Positions 8,887 through 18,929 of a stretch of DNA of 64,000 nucleotides are shown piece by piece. The notes beneath the pieces are model-generated. The model was not told the DNA's origin. It worked only from the letters and a program-made list of their open reading frames with translations, and ran no database searches. Positions within the stretch are counted from its first letter, which is position 1. Each line of letters opens with the position of its first letter. Source of the stretch: Heterorhizobium halophytocola (lineage in GTDB: Bacteria > Pseudomonadota > Alphaproteobacteria > Rhizobiales > Rhizobiaceae); assembly GCF_017873095.1 (NCBI RefSeq), contig NZ_JAGGJU010000007.1, positions 62,001 to 126,000 on the forward strand, in the 5' to 3' direction. Position numbers and translations under genes: made by a program.

Positions 8887-9831
8887 ATGAGCGCAGCAAG
8901 GAAGATAATCATCGATACCGATCCGGGCCAGGACGATGCCGCGGCCCTGATGCTGGCGTTTGCAAGCCCGGATGAGCTCGAGGTTCTCGGCGTGACGACG
9001 GTTGCCGGCAATGTGCCGCTGGCGATGACCAGCCGCAATGCGCGCGTCGTTTGCGAACTCTGCGGCCGAAGCGATGCGCGGGTCTATCCCGGCGCCGAGC
9101 GTCCGATGGTAAAGCCGCTGGTGACGGCCGAACATGTCCACGGCAAGACCGGTCTTGACGGCGCCGAGCTGCCGGAACCGAGCATGCCGCTGCAGGACAC
9201 CCATGCCGTCGATTTCATCATCGACACGCTGCGCCACGAGCCCGCGGGCACCGTGACCCTCTGCACGCTCGGGGCACTGACCAATATCGGCCTGGCCTTC
9301 AAGAAGGCGCCCGATATTGCACCGCGCATCCGCGAACTGGTGATGATGGGCGGCGGCTTCTTCGAGGGCGGCAACATCACGCCCGCCGCCGAGTTCAATA
9401 TCTTCGTCGATCCGCACGCCGCCGAGATCGTCTTCCGCTCGGGCGTGCCGATCGTGATGATGCCTCTCGACGTGACGCATCAGCTGCTGACGACGAAGGC
9501 ACGCGTCGCCCGGATCGCTGCGCTCGCAACACGGCCGGCCGAGGTGCTGAAGGGCTGGCTCGAATTCTTCGAGCGCTTCGACGTGGAGAAATACGGCTCC
9601 GATGGCGGCCCGCTGCACGACCCGAGCGTGATTGCCTATCTGCTACGGCCCGACCTTTTCGACGGCCGCGACTGCAATGTGGAAATCGAGACGGTGTCGG
9701 AACTGACCATCGGCATGACGGTTGTCGACTGGTGGCGCGTGTCGGGCCGGCCGGCCAATGCCAGGGTCATGCGCAAGGTCGATGCCGACGGCTTTTTCGA
9801 TCTCCTGACGGAACGCGTCGCCCGGCTCTGA
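8887..9831 (+). CDS. Nucleoside hydrolase (inosine-uridine preferring family)
   Basis: 314 residues from ATG 8887, with AAGGA 7 bp upstream. The N-terminal Ca2+-binding DTDPGQDDA motif, the EFNIFVDPHAA segment and the later HDPSVIAYLL region are the family signatures. It hydrolyses ribonucleosides to base plus ribose. A ribokinase gene 2.6 kb away on the other strand could use the ribose. The gene ends at a strong bidirectional terminator. Confidence 0.93.
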   Translation: MSAARKIIIDTDPGQDDAAALMLAFASPDELEVLGVTTVAGNVPLAMTSRNARVVCELCGRSDARVYPGAERPMVKPLVTAEHVHGKTGLDGAELPEPSMPLQDTHAVDFIIDTLRHEPAGTVTLCTLGALTNIGLAFKKAPDIAPRIRELVMMGGGFFEGGNITPAAEFNIFVDPHAAEIVFRSGVPIVMMPLDVTHQLLTTKARVARIAALATRPAEVLKGWLEFFERFDVEKYGSDGGPLHDPSVIAYLLRPDLFDGRDCNVEIETVSELTIGMTVVDWWRVSGRPANARVMRKVDADGFFDLLTERVARL

Positions 9832-9845
9832 GACGACTGGGGACT

Positions 9846-9887
9846 AACAAAAAGGCCGCCGACTGGATGGTCGGCGGCCTTTTTGTT
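9846..9887. terminator. Strong bidirectional rho-independent terminator
   Basis: Perfect 17-bp arms (9846-9862 and 9871-9887) with an 8-nt loop; GGCCGCCGA core, A-tract on the left and T-tract on the right. It separates the convergent nucleoside hydrolase and chemoreceptor genes. Confidence 0.92.
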
Positions 9888-9909
9888 GGTGTGTCGGTCG
9901 GGGCGGGGC

Positions 9910-12216
9910 TTAAAATTCCTGCCAGTCGCCACCGCCGCCGCCTGCAAAGCGTTTGGCCGGAACGGCGCGACCCACATCTGTCGGCCCGGGCTGCCGCATG
10001 GTCGCCGCGGTCGCCCGCAGCTGCTGGCCGGCGGACCCGCCACCAATCCTGAATCGACCGACGAGCGCGCTCAGATTGGCCGCTTCGCTGTTCAGCATCT
10101 GGCTGGCGGCCGAGGTTTCCTCGACCATCGCCGCATTCTGCTGGGTCACCTGGTCCATCTGGTGGACGGCGATGTTGACCTCCTTCAGGCCGGACGACTG
10201 CTCGCTGGCAGACGAGGAGATCTGCAGCACCAGGTCGTTGATCTGCATCACCTGGTCGGCGATCTTGCGCAGCGCATGGCCGGCATCGCCGACCAGCTTG
10301 ACGCCTTCGCCGACCTGCTGGCCGGACGTGGTGATCAGCGCCTTGATCTCCTTGGCGGCATGGGCCGAGCGCTGGGCCAGTTCGCGCACTTCCTGGGCGA
10401 CGACGGCGAAACCCTTGCCGGCTTCTCCGGCCCGGGCTGCCTCGACGCCGGCGTTCAGCGCCAGAAGGTTGGTCTGGAAGGCGATGTCGTCGATCACGCT
10501 GATGATGCGCGAGATTTCCTCGGACGACTGGGCGATCGACTGCATCGAGCCGACGGCACGGGTAACGACAGTGCCGGAGGCCTCCGCGTCGTCGCAGGCG
10601 GCCGTCACCGTCTTCGCCGCCATCTGGGCATTCTCGGCGCTGGCATGCACCTGTTCGGTGAGCTCGTTGAGGGCGGCAGCCGTCTCTTCGAGGCTTGCCG
10701 CCTGCTGTTCGGTGCGCTTCGACAGGTCATCGGCGCCGCGGCTGATTTCCGCCGTGCCGCTGGTCATGCCGTGTACGGCTGTATTGACCGAGCTAATGGT
10801 CTCTTCCAGGCTTCCGACAGCGGCGTTGAAGTCGGCCTTCAGCCCGGCGTATTCGCCGGTGAAGTCCTCGCTGATGCGATGGGTCAGGTCTCCCTGCGAC
10901 AGGGCCGCAAGGCTTCTGCCCAGCACATCGACAATGTGCTGCTGGCGGGCGGAATTCGCCTCGCGATCGGCCTCGGATCGTGAGCGCTCGCTCTCGGCAT
11001 CCTCGCGATGGCGGCGGGCATCCGCTTCCATGGCCTGCGTCTGCGCCAGGCGACCGCGGAACCCCTCGAGCGCCTTGGCCACCTCGCCGACCTCGTCGGG
11101 GCGGTCCTGCCCCGCAACCGGTTCGGCATAGTGCCCGTCGTTCAAGTCGGAGACCGCACCGATCAGGCCGCGCAGCGGCGCGCGAACGAAGACGCGGACG
11201 GCAAACCAGAGTGCGGCGATGACGGCGATCAGGCTGACGAGACCGGCAATGATGGTCAGCGTCGTCTGGGCGTTCACAGGCGCGTTGATGGCGCTCAGCG
11301 GGATGTCGATGATGACGGCCCAGGTGGTGTTCACGCCGGGAACGGCAAAGGGATAGACAAGGCGGCTGTAGTCGCCGAGGCCCTCGGCGGACAACCCTTC
11401 GACAATCTGGTCGGGACCGCCATCGAGGCTCGCCTTCAGCACGTCGGCACCGGCGTCCTCATAGGGTTTCATGATGTCGGCGTCGGTCGGTGCGACCAGC
11501 CACTGGGCGTTCTGCGCCACCAGCAGCACGCGGCCGTTGCCGAAGGGATGCAGCGCCTTCAGCTTGTCGGAGAGCGACAGCAGGGAGATGTCGACGCCGC
11601 TGACGCCGATCATCTTGCCGTTCGACATCACCGGATAGGCGATCGAGCTCATCGTGGTCGGAACGTCGGTGCCTTCGGCCAGATAGGGCGCGGTAATCGC
11701 GCCCTTGCCGGATTTTGCGGCAAGCGCATACCAGGCAGCGCTATAGTCATTCTTGAAGGTCGAGAACTGGATGCCGCCATCCTTGGTCTTGGACCAGTAG
11801 GGGGTGAAGACCCCATTGTCGTTGGCGCCGAGATCGCTATTGCCCTTGACGTCGTCCTGCCGGCCGTCGAAGGCCTTTTCCTCTTCGGCAAACCAGCTGC
11901 CGAAAGCAAACGGGTTCTGCTCCAGATTGGCTTTCAGGATGTTGATGGCGCCCTTGCGGTCGAAGGACTGTCCGGCATGGCCGCGGCCCAGAACACCCGC
12001 CATCGAGCGGGCGGCGCTGGCCAGTTCGCCGATATCGGCGGCCACCTGGTTGGCGATGGCCTTGGCCTCGGAACGGGCCTGGTCATTGGTAAGGTCATGC
12101 ACGCGATCGCGCGTCTGCCCGATCAGGATCGCATTCGAGATGACGAGAACGGCCGCAATCGCAAGTCCGGTGACGAGCAGCAGCTTGGCGGCAATCGATT
12201 TGCCTGGGAAAATCAT
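9910..12216 (-). CDS. Methyl-accepting chemotaxis protein, membrane-bound with periplasmic Cache-type sensor
   Basis: 768 residues from ATG 12216 ([11 protein letters not shown]); a start at 12252 adds 12 residues. Order: TM1 (about 8-30), a large periplasmic region with dCache character ([24 protein letters not shown]-like, [10 protein letters not shown]) to about 305, TM2 (about 317-342), HAMP, then a long cytoplasmic signalling helix with the hairpin tip [20 protein letters not shown] and [17 protein letters not shown]. The extreme C-terminus is DWQEF, which fits the xWxxF pentapeptide that tethers CheR/CheB. Ligand unknown; neighbouring nucleoside hydrolase and ribokinase genes hint at nucleosides or ribose. 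Confidence 0.93.
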   Translation of the reverse strand: MIFPGKSIAAKLLLVTGLAIAAVLVISNAILIGQTRDRVHDLTNDQARSEAKAIANQVAADIGELASAARSMAGVLGRGHAGQSFDRKGAINILKANLEQNPFAFGSWFAEEEKAFDGRQDDVKGNSDLGANDNGVFTPYWSKTKDGGIQFSTFKNDYSAAWYALAAKSGKGAITAPYLAEGTDVPTTMSSIAYPVMSNGKMIGVSGVDISLLSLSDKLKALHPFGNGRVLLVAQNAQWLVAPTDADIMKPYEDAGADVLKASLDGGPDQIVEGLSAEGLGDYSRLVYPFAVPGVNTTWAVIIDIPLSAINAPVNAQTTLTIIAGLVSLIAVIAALWFAVRVFVRAPLRGLIGAVSDLNDGHYAEPVAGQDRPDEVGEVAKALEGFRGRLAQTQAMEADARRHREDAESERSRSEADREANSARQQHIVDVLGRSLAALSQGDLTHRISEDFTGEYAGLKADFNAAVGSLEETISSVNTAVHGMTSGTAEISRGADDLSKRTEQQAASLEETAAALNELTEQVHASAENAQMAAKTVTAACDDAEASGTVVTRAVGSMQSIAQSSEEISRIISVIDDIAFQTNLLALNAGVEAARAGEAGKGFAVVAQEVRELAQRSAHAAKEIKALITTSGQQVGEGVKLVGDAGHALRKIADQVMQINDLVLQISSSASEQSSGLKEVNIAVHQMDQVTQQNAAMVEETSAASQMLNSEAANLSALVGRFRIGGGSAGQQLRATAATMRQPGPTDVGRAVPAKRFAGGGGGDWQEF

Positions 12217-12403
12217 CGGCGGGAGCCTCGGCGAGGGCCGCTGGCCAGTCATTGAACCTGCGGCGTGGAGCTATGCGGTGCCCCCTCATGGAACATCGTG
12301 CCAAGACCATGTCGGCAGGCGGAGAGTTACGCAGATCTGCTTAACAAGATATGACCGGTTTTCCGTGGATTTTAGGGGGTGTCGGACGCGCCGGGCGCGA
12401 AAC

Positions 12404-13303
12404 TCATAACCGTGCGGCGACCTCGGCCGCGGTCGGGATGGCCGGCTGCGCGCCGGCCTTCATGCAGGCAAGCGATCCGGCGACGGCTGCGCGCCGCAAG
12501 GCGGTCTCGAAATCCAGTCCGGCATCGAGCCCGGCGGCCAGGTAGCCGCAGAATGTATCGCCCGCCCCGACGGTGTCGACCGGTTCGATCGAGAGGCCGA
12601 CAGCGCTCATCAGTTTGCCGTCGCGGGCAGCGATGACGCCGTCGCCGCCCAGCGTGACGATGATCGTCTGACCACGGTCGCGGTGCAGCGCAAGGACGGC
12701 CTCCTTGCGTTCCGATGCGCTCAGCCGCTCCCGGCCGGTCAGCAGCTCGAACTCGGTCTCGTTGGCGATCACGATGTCGCAGAGCGAGGCCAACTGCGCG
12801 GCCTCCCGCGTCAGCGGTGCGGTGTTGATCACCGAAATTACCCCGCGCGCACGCGCCAGCTTGAGCCCGGCCTCTATAGCCGGCGCCGGGATTTCCAGCT
12901 GCAGCATCAGGATGTCGCCTGCCTGCATCGCCTCGACGGCTGCAATTGCGGCAGATGCGCCGACCTTGCCATTGGCGCCGGGTACGACAGCGATCATGTT
13001 TTCCCCATCGCCGCCAACCAGGATGAGCGCCGTGCCGGTCGGTCCCGGCAGATGCGCCGTCGCCGACAGGTCGGTGCCGGCCTCTGCCAGCAAGGCAAGG
13101 GCCGGCTCGGCAAATGTGTCGTCTCCGACGGCGCCGGCCATGCGCACGGATGCGCCGGCCCGGGTCGCTGCCAGCGCCTGATTGGCACCCTTGCCGCCCG
13201 CCGCTGTGGAGAAGTTGCTGCCGGCAACGGTTTCGCCGGGCGCGGGCAGCCGGGCTGTGGTGGCGATGAGATCCATGTTGATGGAGCCGAGGACGGTGAT
13301 CAT
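12404..13303 (-). CDS. rbsK: Ribokinase (PfkB family)
   Basis: 299 residues from ATG 13303, supported by CGGAAG 8 bp upstream; an upstream in-frame ATG adds 18 non-homologous residues. The N-terminal MITVLGSINMDL, the GGKGANQALAATRAGA box (PfkB signature 1) and DTVGAGDTFCGYLAAG (signature 2, catalytic Asp) are typical of RbsK. It phosphorylates ribose to ribose 5-phosphate. It sits near, but is not co-directional with, the nucleoside hydrolase. Confidence 0.92.
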   Translation of the reverse strand: MITVLGSINMDLIATTARLPAPGETVAGSNFSTAAGGKGANQALAATRAGASVRMAGAVGDDTFAEPALALLAEAGTDLSATAHLPGPTGTALILVGGDGENMIAVVPGANGKVGASAAIAAVEAMQAGDILMLQLEIPAPAIEAGLKLARARGVISVINTAPLTREAAQLASLCDIVIANETEFELLTGRERLSASERKEAVLALHRDRGQTIIVTLGGDGVIAARDGKLMSAVGLSIEPVDTVGAGDTFCGYLAAGLDAGLDFETALRRAAVAGSLACMKAGAQPAIPTAAEVAARL

Positions 13304-13447
13304 GGCATGCTTCCGTTTTGCCGAAGCACAGCGCGATCGTTTCGATCCGCCCGGCACTTCGGGGTCTTGTCGTGACGCATGCCTTTGGTCCGTAACCGGT
13401 TACCCCTTTCGGGGACATGCCCTGGGAGGCGATATAGACGACAAGCG

Positions 13448-14692
13448 TCAGTCGTCGTCAACCACCCTCAGCTTCAACAGGCCGGTGCGGCTCTCGACAC
13501 CTTTCGGTGGCGCATCGCCGGCTTCGCGCTCCTTGTCCGGCGCCGCTTCGAATTCCAGCGCCTCGATCTTGGCGCCGCGGCGGTTCAGCTTGTCGGTCGA
13601 GGTGAGGATCATCTCGACATCCTTCTGGGCCGCGAGGAAATGGCTCTGCAGCTTGCGCGTCCGGTCGTCCAGCCGCGACAGATCCTCCATCAGCTGTACC
13701 ACCTCGCCCTGTATCAGATGCGCCTGTTCGCGCATGCGCTGGTCCTTCAACACGGCCTGTATCACCTGGATAGACAGCATCAGCAGCGAGGGGGAGACGA
13801 TCACCACGCGCAATTTATGCGCCTTCTGCACGACGCCCTCGAAATTCTCGTGGATCTCGGCGAACACCGATTCCGAGGGGACGAACAGGAAGGCCATGTC
13901 CTGGGTCTCGCCGCGCAGCAGGTACTTGTCGGAAATGTCCTTGATATGCACCTCGATATCCCGGCGGAACTGCTGGCTCGCCAGTTTTTTCTCTTCCGGC
14001 GTTTCGGCATCGCGGATGGCATTCCAGGCCTCGAGCGGAAACTTGGCGTCGATGACCAGAGGCGGCGAGCCGTTCGGCATGCGGATGGTGCAGTCGGGGC
14101 GCGAACTGTTGCTCAGCGTCGCCTGGAACTCGTAGGCCCCCATCGGCAGGCCGTCGGCGACGATCGTTTCCATCCGCGACTGGCCGAAGGCACCGCGCGT
14201 CTGCTTGTTCGACAGGATCGCCTGCAGCCCCACGACATCCCTGGCAAGCGACTGGATGTTGTTCTGCGCGGCATCGATGACGGCGAGCCGCTCCTGCAGA
14301 TGGCGCAGATTGTCATGGGTCGACTTCGTCTGCTCGCTGAGGCTGGTGCCGATACGCTGTGCCATGCCGTCGAGGCGCTGGTTGATCGCCCGGTTGAACT
14401 CCGACTGGCGATTGCTGAAGACATCGGTCATCGCCGCGATCCGCCCCTGCATTTCCGATTGGCTGCGCAGCAGCTCTGCCAGGCGGGCCTGCGCGTCCGC
14501 CTCGCGGCGGGCAGCGTCGACATGCGTCTGTGCCTGCCGCCTCGCACCGGAGCGCAATGCGGCGACGAGGGCGATCAGCAGGACGACCATCAGGCCTCCG
14601 CCGAGGCACAACAGAGAGAGGCCGAGCGATATGTCCATGCCGTGCAGTGTGGCAACGCGGTGGCTGAGTAAGGAGGAGGGGTCACTGGTCAT
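13448..14692 (-). CDS. rmuC: DNA recombination protein RmuC homologue
   Basis: About 414 residues from ATG 14692; ATG at 14638 (MDISLGLSLL) and an extended start at 14848 are possible, and none has a clear Shine-Dalgarno. An N-terminal membrane helix (LSLLCLGGGLMVVLLIALVAAL) is followed by a coiled coil of about 120 residues and the RmuC domain with VDAKFPLEAWNA, FLFVPSESVFAEIHE and VSPSLLMLSIQVIQ. RmuC proteins limit inversion at short repeats. The C-terminal 35 residues are polar and variable. Confidence 0.88.
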   Translation of the reverse strand: MTSDPSSLLSHRVATLHGMDISLGLSLLCLGGGLMVVLLIALVAALRSGARRQAQTHVDAARREADAQARLAELLRSQSEMQGRIAAMTDVFSNRQSEFNRAINQRLDGMAQRIGTSLSEQTKSTHDNLRHLQERLAVIDAAQNNIQSLARDVVGLQAILSNKQTRGAFGQSRMETIVADGLPMGAYEFQATLSNSSRPDCTIRMPNGSPPLVIDAKFPLEAWNAIRDAETPEEKKLASQQFRRDIEVHIKDISDKYLLRGETQDMAFLFVPSESVFAEIHENFEGVVQKAHKLRVVIVSPSLLMLSIQVIQAVLKDQRMREQAHLIQGEVVQLMEDLSRLDDRTRKLQSHFLAAQKDVEMILTSTDKLNRRGAKIEALEFEAAPDKEREAGDAPPKGVESRTGLLKLRVVDDD

Positions 14693-14937
14693 GCCGGGCA
14701 CTCTAGCAGATTTGGCGCCCATGGCCAGATCAAAACGAGAACATGGGGGTTCGAGGAGTCCGCGCCGGGCGCCGCTTCCGGGAGACGGATCTCCGGACAA
14801 ACAAGTAAGAACACTGATAAATTGGGGAGCGGACTTGACACTCGTCAATAATGAAAATTTTACCGTTTTTGGTGCATTAGTGAAAACTAACTAAATTAAT
14901 GGCTTTGCATACACATCCGGCACAGGGCGGGCAGATC

Positions 14938-16476
14938 ATGACTGACAAGACCAACGAAAAGATACTGGCCGAGCGCCTGGCCTTTATCGGCCTCGACGAG
15001 GAGGCCAAGCAGGTACTGCGCAAAACGGGACCGGCCATCCGCAAGCATATGGGCGCGGCGCTGGACACCTTCTACGACAAGGTCCGCAAGACTCCGGAGA
15101 CGGCAGCCTTCTTTTCGGATGAAGGCCATATCAAGAGCGCCAAGGGGCGTCAGGAGGCCCATTGGGGCGTCGTCGTCTCGGCCGCCTATGACCGCCGCTA
15201 TGTCGAGGGTGTCGAAGCCGTCGGCCGCGCCCATGCGCGTATCGGCCTGGAGCCGCGCTGGTATATCGGCGGCTATGCCCTGTTGATGGAGCAGCTGATC
15301 CACGCGGTGATGAAGGAGCACTGGCCTTCCCGGTTCGGCCGGCAGGGCGCGGATGACCTCGCCCGCGAGGTCTCCGTGGTGGTGAAGGCCGCATTGCTCG
15401 ACATGGATTATTCGATCTCGGTCTATCTCGACATTCTTGCCGAGCAGCGCCGGACCGCCGAAGAAGCCCGCCAGAAAAACGAGGCGGAGCAGAACGAGGC
15501 CGTGTCCGCCTTGCGCGGCGCGCTTCGCCAGCTCTCCGACGGTGACCTGGAATCGAAGCTCGGCAACGGCCTGGCGGAGAATTTCGACGGCATGGTGCAA
15601 GACTATAACGACACCGTCGAAAAGCTGCGCTCGACCATCGGTACGGTGCGCAACGCCGCCGAGCAGATCTTGCAGTCGACAACGACGATCGCGGCCGCCG
15701 CAGACGATTTGTCGCAGCGCACCGAACAGCAGGCCGCCGGCCTGGAGGAAAGTACCGCTGCCCTGCACGAACTGACCGACAATGTCGGGCGCACGGCAAG
15801 CGGCGCCCAGCAGGCGGCCAATGCCGTGCGGGTCGCACTCAGCGAGGCCCATTCCTCCGGCGAGGTCGTCACCGAGGCGGTCGAGGCGATGGGAGCGATC
15901 GAAAAATCCTCCGACGAAATTTCCAAGATCATCGGCGTGATCGACGAGATCGCGTTCCAGACCAATCTGCTGGCGCTGAACGCCGGCGTCGAGGCGGCAC
16001 GTGCCGGCGAGGCCGGCCGGGGCTTTGCGGTGGTTGCCCAGGAGGTGCGGGAACTTGCCCAGCGCTGCGCCGGTGCTGCCAAGCAGATCAAGGGGCTGAT
16101 CTCGCAAAGCAGCGGCCAGGTGCAGACGGGCGTCGGGCTGGTCAACAATGCCGGCGGGGCGCTACAGAGCATCATCAAGCGCATCGACGAGATCAACGGG
16201 ATCGTCGGCCAGATCGCAACGGCGGCTGCCGATCAGTCCGGCGGCCTGAAGGAGGTCAACTCGGCCGTCGGCAGCCTCGACCAGATCACCCAGCAGAATG
16301 CCGGCATGGTGCAGGAGACCTCGTCGCAGACCGAGCACCTGCATCAGGAGGTCGAGCGCCTGGTCGATGCCTTGCGCGGATTCAAGTCCCGGGATCTGGA
16401 CAGCCGGCCGAACGATGCCGAATGGAAGCGCAAGACACAGTCGTCGCAGGCGTCGCCACTCCGCCGCACGGCCTGA
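14938..16476 (+). CDS. Globin-coupled chemoreceptor (HemAT-like), first of a tandem pair
   Basis: 512 residues from ATG 14938. It is soluble: no membrane helix. Residues 1-165 form a protoglobin sensor; the proximal histidine is His99 in [22 protein letters not shown]-like linker ([10 protein letters not shown]) leads to a signalling domain with [20 protein letters not shown] and [20 protein letters not shown]. HemAT-type proteins bind O2 at haem and drive aerotaxis. There is no xWxxF tail. The next gene is a close paralogue. Confidence 0.92.
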   Translation: MTDKTNEKILAERLAFIGLDEEAKQVLRKTGPAIRKHMGAALDTFYDKVRKTPETAAFFSDEGHIKSAKGRQEAHWGVVVSAAYDRRYVEGVEAVGRAHARIGLEPRWYIGGYALLMEQLIHAVMKEHWPSRFGRQGADDLAREVSVVVKAALLDMDYSISVYLDILAEQRRTAEEARQKNEAEQNEAVSALRGALRQLSDGDLESKLGNGLAENFDGMVQDYNDTVEKLRSTIGTVRNAAEQILQSTTTIAAAADDLSQRTEQQAAGLEESTAALHELTDNVGRTASGAQQAANAVRVALSEAHSSGEVVTEAVEAMGAIEKSSDEISKIIGVIDEIAFQTNLLALNAGVEAARAGEAGRGFAVVAQEVRELAQRCAGAAKQIKGLISQSSGQVQTGVGLVNNAGGALQSIIKRIDEINGIVGQIATAAADQSGGLKEVNSAVGSLDQITQQNAGMVQETSSQTEHLHQEVERLVDALRGFKSRDLDSRPNDAEWKRKTQSSQASPLRRTA

Positions 16477-16630
16477 TGCCGCTCGCGGCAGACGCACGGA
16501 CCGCCAGAACTGGCCTTCCGGCCGTTGCAGTTTGTTAAGCAACGCCGTCCGATCTTGGCCGCCGGTGATCGGGGCAAGACCTTGATCGAAAAGATTGAAG
16601 GGTCTGCTGCGCCCCCGGAATGGAAAGAAA

Positions 16631-16664
16631 GGCTATGCCATCGGTCAGATCCGATGGCATAGCC
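16631..16664. repeat. 14-bp perfect inverted repeat between the tandem globin chemoreceptor genes
   Basis: GGCTATGCCATCGG (16631-16644) and CCGATGGCATAGCC (16651-16664) with a 6-nt loop. It lies 154 bp after the first receptor gene and 69 bp before the start of the second. No T-run follows on the plus strand (GCTTTT is 7 nt away), so it may be a terminator, an attenuating hairpin in the leader, or a protein site. Confidence 0.75.
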
Positions 16665-16733
16665 TCGTGCCGCTTTTGCGGCCTTTCGCCGCCATGCGCC
16701 GCGCCCGGCATGAGGACAAGGGGCGGACTGCAC

Positions 16734-18236
16734 ATGACGACCGAGACCAATCGCGATCTCCTTCAGGAAAGACTGGAATTCCTGGAGATCGATGCAAAGA
16801 GCAGCGAGACGCTGACGGCGCTGCGCCCGAGCCTCGATTCCATCCTTGGGCCGGTTCTCGACCAGTTCTACATCAAGATGGCCGCCCATCCCAAGCTCTC
16901 GCGGTTCTTCAAGGACAAGGCGCATATGAACGGCGCCAAGGCGGCGCAGACCGTTCACTGGGGCCGGCTGGCGGATGGCCGGTTCGACGGAGCCTATGTC
17001 GACAGCGTGACCAGCATCGGCAAGACCCATGCCCGCATCGGACTGGAGCCCCGCTGGTATATCGGCGGCTATTCGGCGCTGCTGATTGGCCTGATGCGCG
17101 GTATTCTGCTGCGCCACTGGCCGTCGCGATTCGGCCGCGGCAAGATCGAGGCGCTGGCCGACAAGCTGGCCAGCGTGATCAAGGCCTCGATGCTCGACAT
17201 GGACTATTCGATCTCGGTCTATCTGGAGGCGCTCGAGGCCGAGCGGCGCAAGCTCGCCGATGAGCGGGCGCAGATCGAGAATGAGCAGAAATATGCCCTG
17301 GAGCAGCTGAGCCAGGGCCTGCATGCGCTTTCAACCGGCGATTTCCAGTCGAGGATGACGACCGAGCTGCCGGAGAATTTCCGCCGGATGGCAGAGGACT
17401 ACAATCGCACGGTCGATCAGCTCAGCGCTTCCTTCCTCTCCATCCGCCATGCCTCGCAGGAGATCCTCGACGGTACGGACAATATCGCCCGGGCCTCCGG
17501 CCAGGTCGCACAGCGCACGAGCGAACAGGCGGCCGGCCTGCAGCAAAGCTCCACCGCGCTGGAGCAGCTGTCGATCAGTGTCGGCCAGACCGCCACCAAT
17601 GCGCTGAAGGCCTCCACTGCCGTCGAGGAGACCCAGGCCCGCGCCCGCGATTCCGGCGATGTCGTCAACCAGGCCGTCGACGCCATGGCGGCGATCGAAC
17701 GGTCGTCCAGCGAGATCTCCCAGATCATCGGTGTGATCGACGAGATCGCTTTCCAGACCAATCTTCTGGCGCTGAATGCCGGCGTGGAAGCGGCGCGTGC
17801 CGGCGATGCCGGCAAGGGCTTTGCCGTGGTCGCGCAGGAGGTGCGCCAGCTGGCCCAGCGCAGCGCCGATGCCGCCAAGGAGATCAAGGCACTGATCCTG
17901 CAGTCGAGTTCCCAGGTGCACCACGGCGTCGATCTGGTGAGCAATACCGGCGCGGCGCTCACCGACATGATCGAGCGGGTGTCGTCGATCAACACCTTCG
18001 TCGCCGATATCGCCACCTCCGCCCGCGACCAGGCGGTGGCGCTGAACGAAGTCAACCTCGCCACCCGCACGATCGACACGCTGACGCACGAGAATGCCGA
18101 GATGATGGAACGCAGCTCGGCGGAAACCCAGCGTCTGCGGGGAGAGGTGGCCGGATTGGTCGATCTTCTGGCGCGGCTGAAGACGGGAGAGGCCGACAGC
18201 ATCGGCACCGCCATCCTGGCGCGCGCTGCCGCCTGA
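16734..18236 (+). CDS. Globin-coupled chemoreceptor (HemAT-like), second of a tandem pair
   Basis: 500 residues from ATG 16734; earlier in-frame ATGs add 38 residues with no family resemblance. Protoglobin domain 1-165 with proximal His99 in [17 protein letters not shown], matching its upstream neighbour, then a HAMP-like stretch (GLHALSTGDFQSRM) and a signalling domain with [20 protein letters not shown] and [20 protein letters not shown]. No membrane helix and no CheR-docking tail. The sensor domains have diverged (for example [14 protein letters not shown] versus RLADGRFDGAYVDS), suggesting an old duplication with different tuning. Confidence 0.92.
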   Translation: MTTETNRDLLQERLEFLEIDAKSSETLTALRPSLDSILGPVLDQFYIKMAAHPKLSRFFKDKAHMNGAKAAQTVHWGRLADGRFDGAYVDSVTSIGKTHARIGLEPRWYIGGYSALLIGLMRGILLRHWPSRFGRGKIEALADKLASVIKASMLDMDYSISVYLEALEAERRKLADERAQIENEQKYALEQLSQGLHALSTGDFQSRMTTELPENFRRMAEDYNRTVDQLSASFLSIRHASQEILDGTDNIARASGQVAQRTSEQAAGLQQSSTALEQLSISVGQTATNALKASTAVEETQARARDSGDVVNQAVDAMAAIERSSSEISQIIGVIDEIAFQTNLLALNAGVEAARAGDAGKGFAVVAQEVRQLAQRSADAAKEIKALILQSSSQVHHGVDLVSNTGAALTDMIERVSSINTFVADIATSARDQAVALNEVNLATRTIDTLTHENAEMMERSSAETQRLRGEVAGLVDLLARLKTGEADSIGTAILARAAA

Positions 18237-18365
18237 ACCGTGGTTTGCGGGAGACCGGGACGATGGGCGCTTCGGTGCCCATGCACCGCCTGACCCGGCA
18301 AGATGCCGGCTGCGGCCGACATTTTTGCGTTTCTTTTTGGGCCGGTTTTGGGTTATGGGAACGCC

Positions 18366-18884
18366 ATGACGATCAAGCCACTCATAATCTTGCCGGATCC
18401 CGTCCTGCGGCAGGTTTCCAAGCCTGTCGAACGCGTCGATTCCGAACTTCTGTCCCTGGCGAACGACATGCTGGAGACGATGTACGATGCCCCGGGCATC
18501 GGCCTTGCCGCCATCCAGATCGGTGTGCCGCGCCGCATGCTGGTGATCGACGTCGCCAAGGAAGACGAGCCGAAACAGCCCGTTGTCTTCATCAATCCGG
18601 AGATTGTCGCGTCGTCCGACGACCTCTCGACCTATGAGGAAGGCTGTCTGTCGATCCCGGACTATTATGCCGAGGTGGAGCGACCGGCCAGCGTCACGGT
18701 GAAGTCGCTCGACCGCGACGGCAAGGAACAGCTGACCAGGGCCGAGGGCCTGCTGGCGACCTGCCTGCAGCACGAGATCGACCATCTGGATGGGGTGCTG
18801 TTCATCGACCATATCTCGCGGCTAAAGCGGGACATGGTGATCAAGCGCTTTACCAAGGCGGCAAAGAGCAAGGGCGTTCTGTAG
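18366..18884 (+). CDS. def: Peptide deformylase
   Basis: 172 residues from ATG 18366. All three metal-site motifs are present: [18 protein letters not shown] and HEIDHLDG. It removes the formyl group from nascent N-terminal methionine. First gene of a def-fmt-truA run, the usual order in rhizobia. The upstream in-frame ATG at 18303 would add 21 residues and is less likely. Confidence 0.95.
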   Translation: MTIKPLIILPDPVLRQVSKPVERVDSELLSLANDMLETMYDAPGIGLAAIQIGVPRRMLVIDVAKEDEPKQPVVFINPEIVASSDDLSTYEEGCLSIPDYYAEVERPASVTVKSLDRDGKEQLTRAEGLLATCLQHEIDHLDGVLFIDHISRLKRDMVIKRFTKAAKSKGVL

Positions 18885-18929
18885 ATCGCCTGACACCATC
18901 GCCGGCAAGATCCGACCACGGGAGCAAGC

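Noticed and set aside
13379-14671. 430-codon plus-strand frame over rmuC
   Set aside because: Antisense shadow of rmuC with His/Gln/Arg-rich composition and no domain.
16620-16733. Upstream extension of the second globin receptor from ATG 16620
   Set aside because: The extra 38 residues are encoded by the inverted repeat and resemble no receptor; the ATG at 16734 matches the paralogue's N-terminus.
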